Below, piece by piece: positions 1 to 12,194 of a stretch of 64,000 nt of DNA. Position 1 is the stretch's first letter. Every line of letters starts with the position of its first letter. Source of the stretch: Cristatella mucedo (Eukaryota > Bryozoa > Phylactolaemata > Cristatellidae). The DNA lies in NCBI GenBank assembly GCA_009760855.2, contig WPIO01000082.1, positions 1-64,000 of the forward strand, read 5' to 3'. The notes beneath the pieces were generated by a model. It was not told the origin of the DNA. It was given only the letters and a program-made list of their open reading frames with translations, and ran no database searches. The position numbers and the translations under genes were made by a program.

Positions 1-15
1 TAGGGCTGTACCGGA
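1..15. repeat. Left terminal inverted repeat of the hAT element
   Basis: Exact reverse complement of 3203-3217. It starts exactly at the first base of the window, so one or more outer bases could be missing. Confidence 0.85.
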
Positions 16-110
16 ATTCGGCTCCGGCTCCGGCCGAATTCCGGCCAATTTACAAATCCGGCTCCGGCTCCGGCTCCGGCTCCGGCCAAAACTTGGCCGG
101 ATTTGGCCGG
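16..110. repeat. Subterminal CGGCTC-repeat array, left end
   Basis: Tandem and scattered CGGCTC / CCGGC motifs next to the left inverted repeat, including four direct hexamers near 58-87. A matching set occurs at 3123-3200 inside the right end. Short subterminal repeats of this kind serve as transposase or BED-finger binding sites in hAT elements; that role here is inference. Confidence 0.7.
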
Positions 111-867
111 ATTTTTCGAATTTTGGTTGAATATATTACTCGTTCCATTTATAAGAGGAAGGAGCTGGCCCGACGTCCCTGCGCTCTGCGTCGGGAGAGG
201 GGGGGGAGAGGCCGAGAGGACGTTCTGACGCTGATTGAGCACTCCGACGTCAGGTCGTAACGACATGGTTTTGACCTCGGCTCTCGCGGCGGAACGTTTC
301 CGAGCGCGGTTAGATTCTCAGACGTCAGAGCGGAACGCTGCGAGCGGCAGCCCGTCGTCGGTCAGGCCGCACCATAGATTCGTTCGCAGTGCATTTGGTC
401 TCACGAAGCCGCACTTGGCGGAAGCGTGCGGAACTTCTTCACGGTATACCTTCATTGCAATAGCAGTCACTCTGCAGCCAAGGCGAGACAACTTGCAAAT
501 CCGTGCAGGTAACAACACCACTAGCACTGTATATCTTTTGCGCTTTTTTCCGAAATTTGAGTTTTTTGCGTAGTGCGCAGTGTTGCTAGCGCCAGACCGC
601 GTCACTACAGAAGTCACTGAACACATTTTGGTTGGTCTGGTGTGCCGCGACAGCTTTTGGCAGTTAATCGCGCCCCGCTGAAGTACGTAACCTAAAACGG
701 GGCTGCATTCACGTATTTGAATTCTGTACATAGGACCAGGTCAGTGTGACTGCCGTGGAGAATGCGTGTGTGTGCGTGCAGTGCGCATAAATTGCTGGCT
801 ATACGCGTAAAGGGCGGCCTTATAAATAAATCCAAAAGTCTTTTAATTGTGTTTTATTTTTAACTAG
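111..867 (+). promoter_or_regulatory. 5' leader of the hAT element (no second gene seen)
   Basis: No convincing coding sequence; open frames here are short and GC-driven. The transposase ATG at 868 is preceded by a pyrimidine-rich stretch ending in AG (about 848-867), which resembles a 3' splice site, so the leader may contain an intron (inference). No clear TATA box was identified. Confidence 0.35.
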
Positions 868-2790
868 ATGACAGACAAAATGAAAAACAGTCCAGTTTGG
901 GAATACTTCAGAGAAAAGGACGGTGACAGCTCAAAATCCCAGTGTTTGCTGTGTCCAAGCATCTTGTCACGTGGTAAACCAGATGAGCCCAAAAAATTTT
1001 CAACTTCGGCCATGCTGACACATCTTCGCTCAAAACATTATAAAGAATACAACGAAATGCAAACCAAAATTGCTAATGCAAAGAAGAAGGCTGAAACTGC
1101 AGCACTGCCGAATGTTACACCTGGTGCAATAGGCAAAGTCATGATCCAGAAAACGATTCCCGAACAAGTTGCATGCATGAAAGTATGGGATATCAATAAC
1201 AGCTCATCAGTGAGAATTCACCGTGCCATTGCTAAGATGATAATAACAGATATGCAACCGGTTCAGATTGTTGAGAAGGCAGGCTTTGTTGAACTCATGG
1301 GAGTTTTAGAGAGGCGTTACACTGTTCCATCACGAAAATATTTTGCAGAGAGAGTCATTCCTGAAATTAATGATGAAGTTTGCACCCAGCTGTTGGTAAT
1401 ACTCGATCCAGCAACTACTCCGTTTCTGTCCTTTACCACTGATACATGGACAGCAGACAATACTGTGCAATCATTCATGGGCTTAACTGCCCATTGGCTG
1501 ACAGAGGAGTTTGAAAACATGAGTTTTGTGTTGGATTGCATGCCATTTGCTGGTCATCACACTGCTGCTGGACTGATGACTGCCTTTCAGCAGATGCTTG
1601 ACAAATGGAACATTAGCTTTGGACGCTGTCATGTCGTACTTCGAGACAATGCGGCGAACATATCAAAATGTTTTCGTGATGCCAACATAAAAAGCTTCGG
1701 GTGCTTTGCACATACCATGCAGTTATGTGTGCATGACGGATTGCTCAGTCAGCGGGGAGTATCAGACATAATAAGTATCGGAAAGAAATTAGTTGGTCAT
1801 TTTAAACATTCTTCATCTGCGAGTGGTCGGTTCAAGGAGTTGCAGGCTGAACTGGGTTTGCCAGACCACCAGCTGTTACAAGACGTGAGCACAAGATGGA
1901 ACTCAACGTTTTACATGCTGCGTCGTCTATGTAAACAGCGTCGTGCATTAACCCTCTACTGTTCAGAAGTCGTTGGCACTTCCTGCCCAACTGCACATCA
2001 GTGGTCCGTGGCTGAAAATGCTGTGTCCGTGCTTGCTCCGTTTGAAGAGGCAACAAGAGAAGTTAGCCGTGAAGCAGCACGTATATCACTAGTTATTCCT
2101 ATTGTAACAGCTCTGCGGAACCTGTTGAAGAAGGACTGCACAGATGCAGGTGTAAAGACTATGAGGTCAACCCTAATCAACTCATTGAATGAACGCTTTG
2201 ACAGTATCGAGCAGGAAGCCCTGTATACAGTGGCGACAATGATTGATCCACGATTCAAAACAAAATTCTTCTCATCAGAAGCTACACTGACAGCTACAAA
2301 AGCAAGGGTTCTGCTTGCATTCAATGAATTGACCGGGCAGATAGAAACTGTGCAAGATGGAAGCCACAAAAATCAGTCTGAGCGGCAGGTTGACACAAAT
2401 GAAGAAATTCCAGCCAAGCAAGCCCGGCTGGATAATTCTTCTCAATCATCAGTACTTTGGGAATGTTTTGATGACATTGTTCAATCTACTGCTGGTACCA
2501 CAGGCAGTGAGCAACAACCAGACATTGACAGTCAGCTGAACAAATACTTGGCAGAGCCATTAATAAACAGAGAGGCTGATCCACTACAGTGGTGGAGACA
2601 GAACAGGGAACGACTGCCAGCTCTGGCAACAGTAGCTCGCGTTTATTTGGGTGCTCCACCAACAAGTGTACCTTCAGAACGTTTGTTCAGTGTTGCTGGG
2701 GAAGTCCTCAGTGATCATCGAAGTTCACTTCTGCCAGAGAATGCAGCTCGACTGATATTTCTCAAATATAATTCAAAACTGATGAAATAA
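868..2790 (+). CDS. hAT transposase with BED zinc finger (ZBED-like)
   Basis: Uninterrupted 640-aa protein that would cut and rejoin the element's ends in the nucleus. The N-terminus holds a BED-type zinc finger with Cys26, Cys29, His52 and His57 (CLLC then HLRSKH). The central RNase-H-fold catalytic domain includes the acidic motif TTDTWTADN at about residue 185 and a second acidic motif, VVLRDNAAN, near residue 255. The C-terminal hATC dimerisation region is plain from about 560 to the end (WWRQNRERLPAL, PSERLFSVAG, ARLIFLKYN). Length and order fit intact ZBED/Buster-like hAT transposases. The start at 868 places the BED finger complete. A polyadenylation-like AATAAA lies at about 2931. No stops or frameshifts are visible, unlike nearly every other element here. 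Confidence 0.93.
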   Translation: MTDKMKNSPVWEYFREKDGDSSKSQCLLCPSILSRGKPDEPKKFSTSAMLTHLRSKHYKEYNEMQTKIANAKKKAETAALPNVTPGAIGKVMIQKTIPEQVACMKVWDINNSSSVRIHRAIAKMIITDMQPVQIVEKAGFVELMGVLERRYTVPSRKYFAERVIPEINDEVCTQLLVILDPATTPFLSFTTDTWTADNTVQSFMGLTAHWLTEEFENMSFVLDCMPFAGHHTAAGLMTAFQQMLDKWNISFGRCHVVLRDNAANISKCFRDANIKSFGCFAHTMQLCVHDGLLSQRGVSDIISIGKKLVGHFKHSSSASGRFKELQAELGLPDHQLLQDVSTRWNSTFYMLRRLCKQRRALTLYCSEVVGTSCPTAHQWSVAENAVSVLAPFEEATREVSREAARISLVIPIVTALRNLLKKDCTDAGVKTMRSTLINSLNERFDSIEQEALYTVATMIDPRFKTKFFSSEATLTATKARVLLAFNELTGQIETVQDGSHKNQSERQVDTNEEIPAKQARLDNSSQSSVLWECFDDIVQSTAGTTGSEQQPDIDSQLNKYLAEPLINREADPLQWWRQNRERLPALATVARVYLGAPPTSVPSERLFSVAGEVLSDHRSSLLPENAARLIFLKYNSKLMK

Positions 2791-3122
2791 ATTTAAGAAA
2801 CAAATGTATGAAAAATATATAAAATTACAGTACTTATTTTTGTATTTTTGAATTTTGAACTTTAGTCTCTTTTCATTTTTTTTGTGTTATTACCAATATT
2901 ATGATGTAAAAAATGTTTACTCAATTTTTTAATAAAATGTCACTGCTATACGATTATCACTGAGGTCTCCCACAGCAACACCTATTACACAAAAATAAAC
3001 AAACAGCAAAAGACAATGATGCTACTTATTATTAATAATATTTTTTTTATTAAATATTTATTGTAGTATATATCCTCAAGTAAAAACTTGGTAGTACAAA
3101 TGGTAAAAATTTGTCCGATGAA
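2791..3122 (+). other. 3' untranslated part of the hAT element
   Basis: AT-rich, no coding sequence. Contains AATAAA near 2931, a candidate polyadenylation signal. Confidence 0.5.
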
Positions 3123-3200
3123 CAAATCCGGCTCCGGCTCCGGCCGTATTTGTCATCAAAAATCCGGCAAATCCGGCTCCGGCCGAATTTGAAAAAATCA
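3123..3200. repeat. Subterminal CGGCTC-repeat array, right end
   Basis: CCGGCTCCGG motifs at about 3128-3145 and 3174-3184, mirroring the array at the left end. Confidence 0.7.
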
Positions 3201-3202
3201 AA

Positions 3203-3217
3203 TCCGGTACAGCCCTA
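3203..3217. repeat. Right terminal inverted repeat of the hAT element
   Basis: Exact reverse complement of 1-15, ending in CAGCCCTA. Confidence 0.88.
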
Positions 3218-3242
3218 ATACAGAAAAGTCTGGACCTTTGCC

Positions 3243-3975
3243 ATTCATTAAAATAATAATAATAATAATAATGCACTTGATAAAGTGCCCTCAGAGAACT
3301 TAATCTCTTTCTAGGCACTTTAAATTTGCTGCAAAAGAAAATGCAATTGAATTGTAAGTAAAATCATGCTTGAAAAACAAGCGAATGAATAATATGATTA
3401 GGGGTGACATGCACAGGGTCAGCATGCAAATGTGGTTAGTGGCATCATGCACAGTGCCAGCACGCATAAGCACATCAAGGAAAAATCACAGGGAACCACT
3501 AAATGCTGTCCTAAATAGGTGTGTTTTTAAGTTCCTTTTAAATGTGGTCAGGTCAGGGGATATTCTGACGCAAGTCAGGAGGGAGTTTCAGGCTTTGGGA
3601 GCAAACGAACTAAATGCACGGTCTCCAAAGAATTTAAGGTTTGTACGAGATATTTCTAGACTGTTGGATTCCGAAAAGCGGGTGGTACGATGCTTGGCCT
3701 GATGGGGTAGTATATCAGAGAGATAGGCTGGAGCCATAGAATGAAGGGACCTAAAAGTGAGTGACAAAACCTTGAAGTCAATCTGTTCCTTGACTGGTAG
3801 CCAGTGCAGATCGGCGAGAAGTGGAGTAATGTGGCAACTGCAACGCTCACGACAGACAAGCCTAGCTGCGGAGTTTTGCACCAGCTGCAATCGCCTGATC
3901 GCACATGCTTGTAGGCCAGTAAGCAGTGAGTTGCAGAAGTCGAGACGGGATGTCATGAATGCATGGACCGACTGT
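3243..3975 (-). mobile_element. LINE-1A: 5'-truncated CR1/L2/Rex1-type LINE, copy 1
   Basis: Reads on the minus strand. The 3' tail is a (TAA)n stretch at 3250-3270 preceded by a conserved stem-like motif (GATAAAGTGCCCTCAGAGAACTT on the plus strand) that recurs in all copies of this family in the window. An open piece at 3588-3956 encodes the family's C-terminal domain ([40 protein letters not shown]), which is the region after the reverse transcriptase. The endonuclease and most of the RT are absent through 5' truncation. A dead copy. Confidence 0.85.
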
Positions 3976-4499
3976 CCATGGTTGTTTGTGTTCTGTCTGC
4001 TACAGATAACAATCCGGCTTACTCTCTTTAGAAACTTACACGGAGCGAAAAAGGATAAGTGCAGCTATTTGAGAGGATACAGTAAATTAAAAAGAAATTA
4101 ATCAGCACTCACCACAGCGTAGCGAAAGCAGAAGTTTCTGTACATCGGATTGCCTTGGCTGTCTTAATTATTTCTCCACATTTTTTTCTCGCACGGTTTG
4201 CAAAGCAAGAAATTATAAACTGAATGCATCGACCATATCCGTGAGAAAGGTAATAGTGATAATAATAATATTAACACACCTGATAAAGCGTGAGAACGTC
4301 TTTCAATTGATATGCAAATGAACAGTCGTGCTACCTGTATTTATTTAAGTCGCAGTGCGTACATCAGCGCTATTGCCGGACTCTTTGGGTCAAGGCTCCA
4401 TCCTTGGAATAAAAAGTGTACACCTGGTAATTATTGAGATAGATAAAATGTAGTTCCCATTATTGTGCTGCTGCTAGTGCATGTCTGGCTATGCACTTT
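3976..4499. other. Unassigned spacer between LINE copies
   Basis: Low-information sequence with short TAA runs near 4260. No gene, RNA or repeat boundary recognised. Confidence 0.4.
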
Positions 4500-5195
4500 A
4501 GGTCGGCGAGAAGTGGTGTAATGTGGCAGCTGCGACGCTCACGACAGACAAGCCTAGCTGCGGAGTTTTGCACCAGCTGCAATCGCCTGATCGTACATGC
4601 CGGTAGGCCAGTAAGCAGTGGGTTGCAGAAGTCGAGACGAGATGTCGCGAATGCATGGACCAACTTGGACGTGGAATCCTTATCTAAACAAGCCCAAATT
4701 TTAGCAATGTTATGAAGCTGAAAATAGGCAGATTTGACTGTGGAGCTGATATGGTCGTCTAAAAAAAGGTCGCTTTGAAATATGACACCTAGATTTCGAG
4801 CTGGTTCAACTGGAGATATGCTGGCAGAGCCAATTTTGAGAGTCAGCCTTTCCAATCTCTGAAGCACACTGGGTTTGCCCATAACTAGTAAGTTAGTTTT
4901 ATCATCGTTTAGTTTTGGAAGATTTGCTGCCATCCATGTGCGGATGTCTTCAATGCATGCAGCAAGCGAGTTGAGAGAATTCGAGGTGCTCGAATGCTGG
5001 GAGGGATCAAAGCAAAGGTACAACCGAGTGTCATCCGCATAGAACTGAAAGCCAAGATTGTGCCTGGCAATCACATCAGCAAGAGGGAGAGTATAAACTG
5101 TGAAAAGAACCGGACCCAGCACGGAGCCCTGAGGTACTCCATATTTCAGAGGTACTTCAGATGATCTTTGTCCATTCACGTCAATACTCAAATCA
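4500..5195 (-). mobile_element. LINE-1A: internal fragment with reverse-transcriptase core, copy 2
   Basis: A single open minus-strand frame (4460-5191) covers the RT catalytic region: [13 protein letters not shown], then FYADDTRLYL, the YADD active-site box, then the thumb-like region and the start of the C-terminal domain ([10 protein letters not shown]). It ends abruptly near 4500 inside LLADL, so this copy lacks its 3' end as well as its 5' part. It is the same family as the copy at 3243-3975 but overlaps it in content, so they are separate insertions or a rearranged pair. No TSD identified. Confidence 0.87.
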
Positions 5196-6407
5196 TTTTG
5201 TATTATTATAATTGGAAGTCAATGCTGTAAACAATTGAAAGATAGTGATTCCGTCATAGCTTGTCCTTGTAAAGTTTTTGTCTGATTCTACTTTTTTGCC
5301 TGTATCGTTGTGCTAAACATGTAAACACCGTTGCTTATGAGTGCGTATTCCAGGGTTGGAGAGCAGTGTATTAAAGCCTATGCTAAAATTAGGCATTGCG
5401 ATAAGCAGAAGTCGTGCACTAAGCCACATGTTCTTGTAGCGGATGCATTCTTTCAGACTTCTGTGGCAGGATATTTTTTTGATTATGAGTGACGGTTTGC
5501 GTTTCAGTTGGCTTATAAGATTTTATCAATTCCAATGTTTAAGCCCTGGGCATGCGCTTGTTCAGACAATGTTGTTCCGAATACGGCAAGTTGTTGAGAA
5601 GCACTTTCAGTTGAAACGCAGTGAATAAGAGCTTAGAATCCTGCTTCAGGCGGAACTACCTTGCTTACTATGAGCGAAAATTAAAAGAGTCTAGTCAGGA
5701 TCTACATCTTAAACGTTTATCTTTTTTCCTGAGATTGTCCTCACCTTAGTGGTGCTTCGGTGCTGCAGCATTCTTTCGGAGGTGGTTTGCATTAGCGCAT
5801 TCGTTGGTGTTAATGTTTGTAGATATACGTATTAAGTTTTAGAGTTAGCGTCTCTGTGTATGTGTGTGCTATGTCGCTGTTTAGTACTGTGTTGTACTGC
5901 AAATGTGTATTCCCACAAGTGACATTGGGATTAGCTAATGCTGCAACATTTCAATGGCAGGTGTAGGCGTGCGGTAACCCATTACAGTTTAGGACCGGCA
6001 CACGGCTAGGGATTAAGGGTTAGCCAGCTGTTGCACTGGCCGTTTCTCGATTGCAGGAGCAAAAGCAGATGCTTGTCTGGCGGCAGCTACAAGAAGGTGG
6101 TGCTCACTTTCTCAGTGTTGACGACGTGCCTGTTAGTTTTGATGTCAATGCCTCCTGATTGCCTTGCCGCATTACTGAATTTACCGCGTAAAATGACTTG
6201 CTGACTTGCGTGTACTCGAACCTATCAGCAAAATATTGTGACCGATGGGCAAGAAGAAGTTGAAGTGGATCGCGAAGAAATCTGCTCTACCGGACAAGAC
6301 ACTCACTGATAGAATATTACAAATGTTTGGCCGTATGTGGCAATTCCATGTGATGGCATCTCCTCCCACGTTTAAATTCTTAAGTTAGAAGAGAACGCAG
6401 TTCATGT
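5196..6407. other. Intergenic sequence, nothing recognised
   Basis: No coding region, tRNA, rRNA or familiar transposon end. Short frames (for example 5443-5628) lack any family signature. Confidence 0.4.
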
Positions 6408-7069
6408 AGACCATGTAAACACACCCTATTACTGGAACAATGCTCGAAGGAGCTAGTCAGTGAAGTGTTCGCATCCAAGAGCAGTTCTTGGCTATTCTGA
6501 ACTGCACTCAATTGTTATCTGCCAGCCAAACGCATGCTCACACTAGAATTTTGACGTTCCCACCAAACCCAGATGCTACAATCATTTGCTCTATAGAACG
6601 AATGGTACTCACAATGAGCACTGAGGTAAACCAACGTACTATGGCCATACAAATAATCCGTCCGTCAAACCAACCCTAACAAATAGCAAGATGTTAATGC
6701 CATTGCACCTGCGGCCCAATGATGCATAAGTTAATAGAAAAATGGCATATATTTATCGGATATAGTGTGCAAATACGTCAAGTCCATCATATCAAAAGGA
6801 TTGTGGTTAACAGTGGCGCTAATTACCTGAAAAACTACGCCAAGCACACTCTGCTAATTGGCCGCTAAGTATGCCATCCAGCCGAAGTACCCTTAGCAAA
6901 AATCTGGTGTGGTGAGTAACTGGAATCAATATAGATATCTTGTTCGTAGAGGCCGGCAATTTAAGTCAAATATGATGATAAATATAAGGGGATCGTAAAC
7001 GTTTCTGGAAACCCGTTTATTCTGCAGTGGGACAGCTCTCAGGTTAGCCGTGATGCGAGCCCTCTCCTT

Positions 7070-7285
7070 AGTGGGTTCGACTAGGGCACTGGGTACAGGT
7101 CCGGCTCCTGGTCCACCCTAGCTTAGGGTAGGATGGAGGCTTGTGCAGTCAATGCACTTAGGAGATAGACCCACTAACGTGCTTCCCGTAGTGGGCTCGA
7201 CTAGGACACCGGGTGTAGACCCACTACAGTTAGAATGGATCCTGGTGCAGACGATTCGGTCAGGATGTGCACCGACTGATTTGCT
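7070..7285. repeat. Degenerate ~120-bp tandem duplication in block A
   Basis: Two diverged units beginning GTGGGTTCGACTAGG (about 7070) and GTGGGCTCGACTAGG (about 7191), each followed by a GGGT-rich stretch and a TAG(G/A)ATGGA motif. The same pair is present in block B (about 53782 and 53899), so the tandem duplication predates the block duplication. Confidence 0.6.
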
Positions 7286-8181
7286 TAAGTAGAAATAGCA
7301 GCTACGCGAGGTCAGGGTGATAGATCGGAGAAAATACAACGAGACGACTGACAGAGCTCGGGCTGAACCTTCCGTAGTTAATGCGAGACTACGCTTCGAG
7401 AGCACGAGAGTCGAAACTAAAGCGACGAACAGCTCAGTGCAACTTGGACTTCGCAGTTGTGTTCTGCTGGCTACTCAGTTAGCTACTCGTACCACGGGGT
7501 GCTGTACCGGTCTTCCTTCTGGGTCGGGACCACGGCAAACGATGCGCACAGGGCAGTCTATACTCGGGCTTCGGGAGGTCGGACAGTTAACTCCGTCGGT
7601 CCGGTGCGCACCGGGTAAAGCGCTTGCGCCGTAACCGCTACTAACAGGCCCAAAATAAACTGTCGCTTTCGGCACCCAGTTGTGGCCGCTTGCGTTTTAA
7701 ACCGCACTGCAGCACGGCAGCACTGCGTCCCCCAGCTCACCGCTAGAGAACCGGAGGATGAGCGTCTCCGAATGGTTACAATTACATACAGATTGTTTGC
7801 TTTTGGTGCATTGAGATTTGTGATGCAGATTGAGCGCTTATAAAAACACCTAGTTCAAACAGAGTGCAGAAAAGACGCCATAACATGGTACAAGAACATG
7901 CTTACAAGAATCACGCTTTTCATTGTACGGACAGGTGGAGGCACATACTACTTAAAGCCTTTAGAAGTACGTGCGCCGTCCCGGATGCTGCCCACGGCTC
8001 CGGGAATCGAAGCGGACTAGAAAACGATTCACGAGGACGTGCTACGTCAGCAATAAGAATACGTAACCGATAGGAGATGCAAAGCATCACTATATTTTGC
8101 GCAAAAATACGTAAACAGAACAGCCGTACAACCTTTGAATTAAACACTGCCGCGAATTCTATAGCGGCACGATCATGCAAG

Positions 8182-8920
8182 TGTAACCGAGTTCCTGGGG
8201 TCAAAGGCTATTTCCCGCCAAACCCCGCCATACTCCGGCCACGCTGCCGCTCGCCATGCCGCCGAGCTAGGGTAAGACGAGCGGCCGTCCGGTTAAACCT
8301 CTATATTAACGCATGCGCCAACAACAACAGAGCAACTAAACAAGTCTACAGGGAGGGTCCTATACACAGTACACTACGGGGGCGCAAGACGACGCAGCAA
8401 GCGCGAACAAACGTGTCAGTTGGGGTCAGTCGGCTTCTGCAGTCCTGTCGTTGTACCGACTCCGAATCCAACAGTACGAGCGTACGCCGTCCAAAACCCG
8501 GCTGGCTGAGTAACTGCTGGCTAGTCAGAGTCGACAACTACCACAGTCGTAAGCTTCCACCGAAAGACGCCAACACACGGGGGGGGGGTCACGAACACAC
8601 TACACGAGGGGAACGCGGTATAAACAAGTCAACAACGAGCGAGCTATCCAGCTCCACTCGGGCCTTGGGTACTAGTTCCCTTGCGTGCGTGGCAGCATCG
8701 CCGGAGCACGCCTGCACGAATCCAGGTGCATAACTCGGCGAGACCGGGAGCCTCCAACACCACGACTTACTTGGCCAACTTCCCGTACCCAAGAGCCCCG
8801 GTGACCTCACGTCACGGCATACATCCGGCCATGCCGTAGGGTCCGACCCCGGCCTAGCCGGTGACCCAAACCCTCGCTTTAGCCGTCCAGTCACAGCCAA
8901 CCGAACCCAGCCTGGGTACA
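8182..8920. mobile_element. Solo LTR (739 bp) with 4-bp target duplication
   Basis: Block B preserves the empty site (about 54890). The insert begins TGTAACC and ends GGGTACA, giving the TG...CA ends and short inverted repeat of an LTR. It is flanked by CAAG at 8178-8181 and again at 8921-8924. GC-rich inside; a TATAAAC motif occurs at about 8612. No internal retroelement genes are adjacent, so this is a recombined solo LTR. It is not similar to the LTRs of either Gypsy-like element in the window. Confidence 0.72.
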
Positions 8921-8924
8921 CAAG

Positions 8925-11900
8925 GATCGTCCGATGTCACTATTGTTGGCGCTAACGGCCGCTGCATCTCATAGCCAGGTTAGCACATAGCTGCGAGTCT
9001 GTCTATTGAAAGATGCTGGAAATTTGGCTTACGGCACCAAATGCTAAAATGAAGTGACAATTTCTACAGCGCCTTTCCGGAGTTTTATGCAAGAATAGAG
9101 TAGTTCACTCGCCCGTAAAGTTTGGAATTAATACTTTCATGTAAGCATATAGAATAAAAAACACCCTGAATAAAGCAGAGCAAGCTCTTGTACCATTAAG
9201 CATTCGTATTTACAACACAGGGTCAGCATAATGTGAACTACGAAAGAATAACGAAAATACGTGATTGATTCTATGACGGTACCCACGAACTAGCGGTCCC
9301 TGGAATTGCAGCATGGCGTCCGTGCGTTCTATAACTCACTCCTTGCAGGTCATCCTGCAAGGTCAATAACAGATCTACAGTTCCTCTCGAACATCTTTGC
9401 ATCAAGGCATGTTTACGAATATCGTTAACATGGTCGCCGTTTCAAAAATGCTTGCGTAACTTGCATACAATGAAGATACACTCTCTTTCCGGTTTCAGCG
9501 ACTGTAACACTATCTTCTGATCACTAATCTTTCTCGAACTACGATCGTATGCCTACGCCTCTAACGAGCCTAGAATCACTTGGTTTTCAAGGAGTCGGGA
9601 ATATAAAAAAATTTAGTAATGTTTTTATAAGTAAATCATTAAGAATTTACAGATGGACCGGAACAAACCTGTGAGGTACAAGTGGGCTTCCTGCGTCCTC
9701 TAAAACGTCTACGTCACGATTTTACTCGTCCGCGAGTTTGTTGATGTTGAGCCTTTTATAGCTCCCACCTCGCAGTGAGCGAGTACGGTGTAGTTATCAC
9801 TGCATATTGTATCAATCTCCAAATAACTTGGTTCAGTTAGTATACATTTAAAATGCCTAGAAAAGAGTTAATTATCTTTGTATGAAAAGAAAAAATATTA
9901 ATATGTTCGGGCTCCGTAAGAAATGCATAGCTTCAACCAGAGGACAAGCTATTTGTAGCCTATATTTCATGCAAGGAAATGTAACTGGATATACATAAAC
10001 GCTGTAGCGCTACCGAAAGTCGATTGCATTTGATAGCAGAACATGACAGGTGCACAACATCCACACAAGTCGTCATCAAGAGACGGGATTGCGTTGTATG
10101 CTTGAAATTTACTTACACTTCAAGGTCGTCATGAGCTGAGAAACTACAACGTTCGTGCAATTGGACCTTTTCAGTTAATTTCAAGACCAACCTTGTTCTT
10201 GAAGTGGAACCCTCAGTCTGGACTAATCTGAAGATGCGACTAGAAACTAGGCAGCGGTGCTTGAAACAATTGCTTGACATTCGACTACGCGAGAAGACAG
10301 CAAAAAACCTGCCTCCGAAAGCAACAAACTAGACAATACTCTGACCCTTACTGCTTTCATCTGCCTCCCGGGCCGCCTTTCGCTCTCGCACTCTCTGTCT
10401 TTTCGCATAAGCAGACGCATTTGTTGACGCCATTTTGCAACTGTATTCTACAGCTTCCCCGATTAAGAAGCCAACCTACTTCTTCCTCGTGAGAGAGTTC
10501 CTTATATAAAAAACTTACTGAATATTATTTATCAATGTAAAAAACGTTCCGTCAGAGTCTCGTAAAAGCCTGCCTACAGGAGGCGGCAAATTTATCGCTA
10601 CGAGCACGGTGCTCATAGCAAGCTGCCTAGTCAACTGTGTGCACAGTGTATGGACCTAGCCAGCTATGGGCGTAGCGCCCATACCAGGACCTAGTATTAG
10701 CCAAGAAAAAAGCTCCCGAAGAACGTCGCCTGCCGGCCACCAACTACGAGCGCGAAACCACCCGGTTGCTTGCCCGTGCAGCCGGCGCGGCGACCGGCCT
10801 ACGCCGTCCAACGTGACACGTCTTTGGCCGAGGCAGGTCAGCTGAAACGCAGGGCCTGCCGACAGGAATGTTCAAACCGCTACGTGCCGTCGAGCCAGCT
10901 ACGGCGCCGAAAGCTTGACCGAGTGGCATACGCGCCCTCGCCGCTCTTTGGGGGCGGAAAGGGAGGTAGTTGTAGTGCCACGAACTACAGCTCTGCTTCT
11001 TTGACGCTTTCAGGCGCGGCAGCGTGTCGCCGCTGCTCTTTTGTGTAATTCGGCTCCTTCGCGATTTCACATTTGCTTTTTGAGTTAAGCTTTGCTTTGC
11101 TTAAACCGCCTTTGCCGTCGCCGTTAGTTGCCGGGCAACAGGCGGCTAGAGGTTTCGGTAAGCCGGCGAGAGAATCCACAGTACGAGGATCGAAATCAGT
11201 TTGCTTCTGTTGGCAGCGGGGCAAAAGCCTGGACGTGAACCTTCCGAAGGCGAAGATCAGCCATCTAGCGATTTGGGAATTAGAGAAACCCAAGTCCATT
11301 CTCATTAAAAAATTTAGCCTTCCCTCGAGTATACTTTTTTGGGTTCCATAATAGCCCGCACCCCCGTCTTACCTGGGCCTAGCGGACCTTGTAATATATG
11401 TATTGCACAATGTCTTCGATCCCTCGCACCGATTGTAGCGATTCTCGACAGCTTGAAAATAAGATAGAGCAAACTGGTTGGGTGAGAGAGGTAAACTGGT
11501 ACGTGACTACCTAACTACTTTATACTCCAAATATATAATTTATGTTCGGGCCCCCTGGTCCAATAGTATCGCTCAGTCGATAAAACTCAAAATGCAGACC
11601 ACGCTTAGCGACACACCGGTGTTTGCGGCAACCCTTACCACCTCTTGGCTTCGGCTAAAAGACAATGCTCCCACGTCCCAGGGTCTTGGGTTGCACACCG
11701 GCATGTAAGTTTACACAGGCTTGGGTGAGGGCCAGGTGGCAGTGCATGGAATGTGTGCACAAGATCGAGGCCGTGAATGCACATCAAGGCATAGCATATA
11801 GCCCCGCCGATAGCACAGAGACGCGTTTATTATCAAACAACATAGGGCAACAGCTAGGAAACTGGACAACTCGGTGAACAAGTCATCACGCTGCCCAGCG

Positions 11901-12194
11901 ACCAAAGCTTAAGCCATCTATCGAGCCTCATCCACGACATATGCCGGTGATATATCAGCAGACGGAGGTCATCAACTCAAATGTGGCACCAGATAGTGGT
12001 TTTGTGACTTGATAGAGTCGGCGGCTGATAAAGCAGCAGTCAACTCTGCTAAACCGAGGTTTGTTGTATGCGTCGAGCCTGTGCCGCCGTGCATCAGCTC
12101 GAAGTGCATTCACCATCAGTCGGTCGAATGAGGAGTGTATGTCGAAGAACTAGCTCTTCACCCTCATGAGGTTGCGAGATTCACTGATGATTTT
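8925..12194. other. Block A non-coding sequence
   Basis: Collinear with 54909-58380 in block B. No protein family recognised: open frames here are short, and their block-B counterparts are not preserved as coding. A perfect small inverted repeat TATGGGCG-TAG-CGCCCATA sits at about 10666-10684 and is conserved in B. A part of this stretch (about 10700-12000) recurs a third time at 40830-42330. Confidence 0.5.

Larger units (their letters stand above)
1..3217 (+). mobile_element. hAT-superfamily DNA transposon, apparently complete
   Basis: The element is bounded by a 15-bp perfect terminal inverted repeat: positions 1-15 and 3203-3217 are reverse complements (outer end TAGGGCTG). It encloses one intact hAT transposase gene on the plus strand. 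Subterminal GC-rich arrays of the hexamer CGGCTC lie inside both ends. hAT insertion makes an 8-bp target duplication; the right flank would be ATACAGAA (3218-3225), but the left flank falls outside the window, so it cannot be tested. An intact ORF and perfect ends suggest a young, possibly autonomous copy (inference). Confidence 0.9.
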
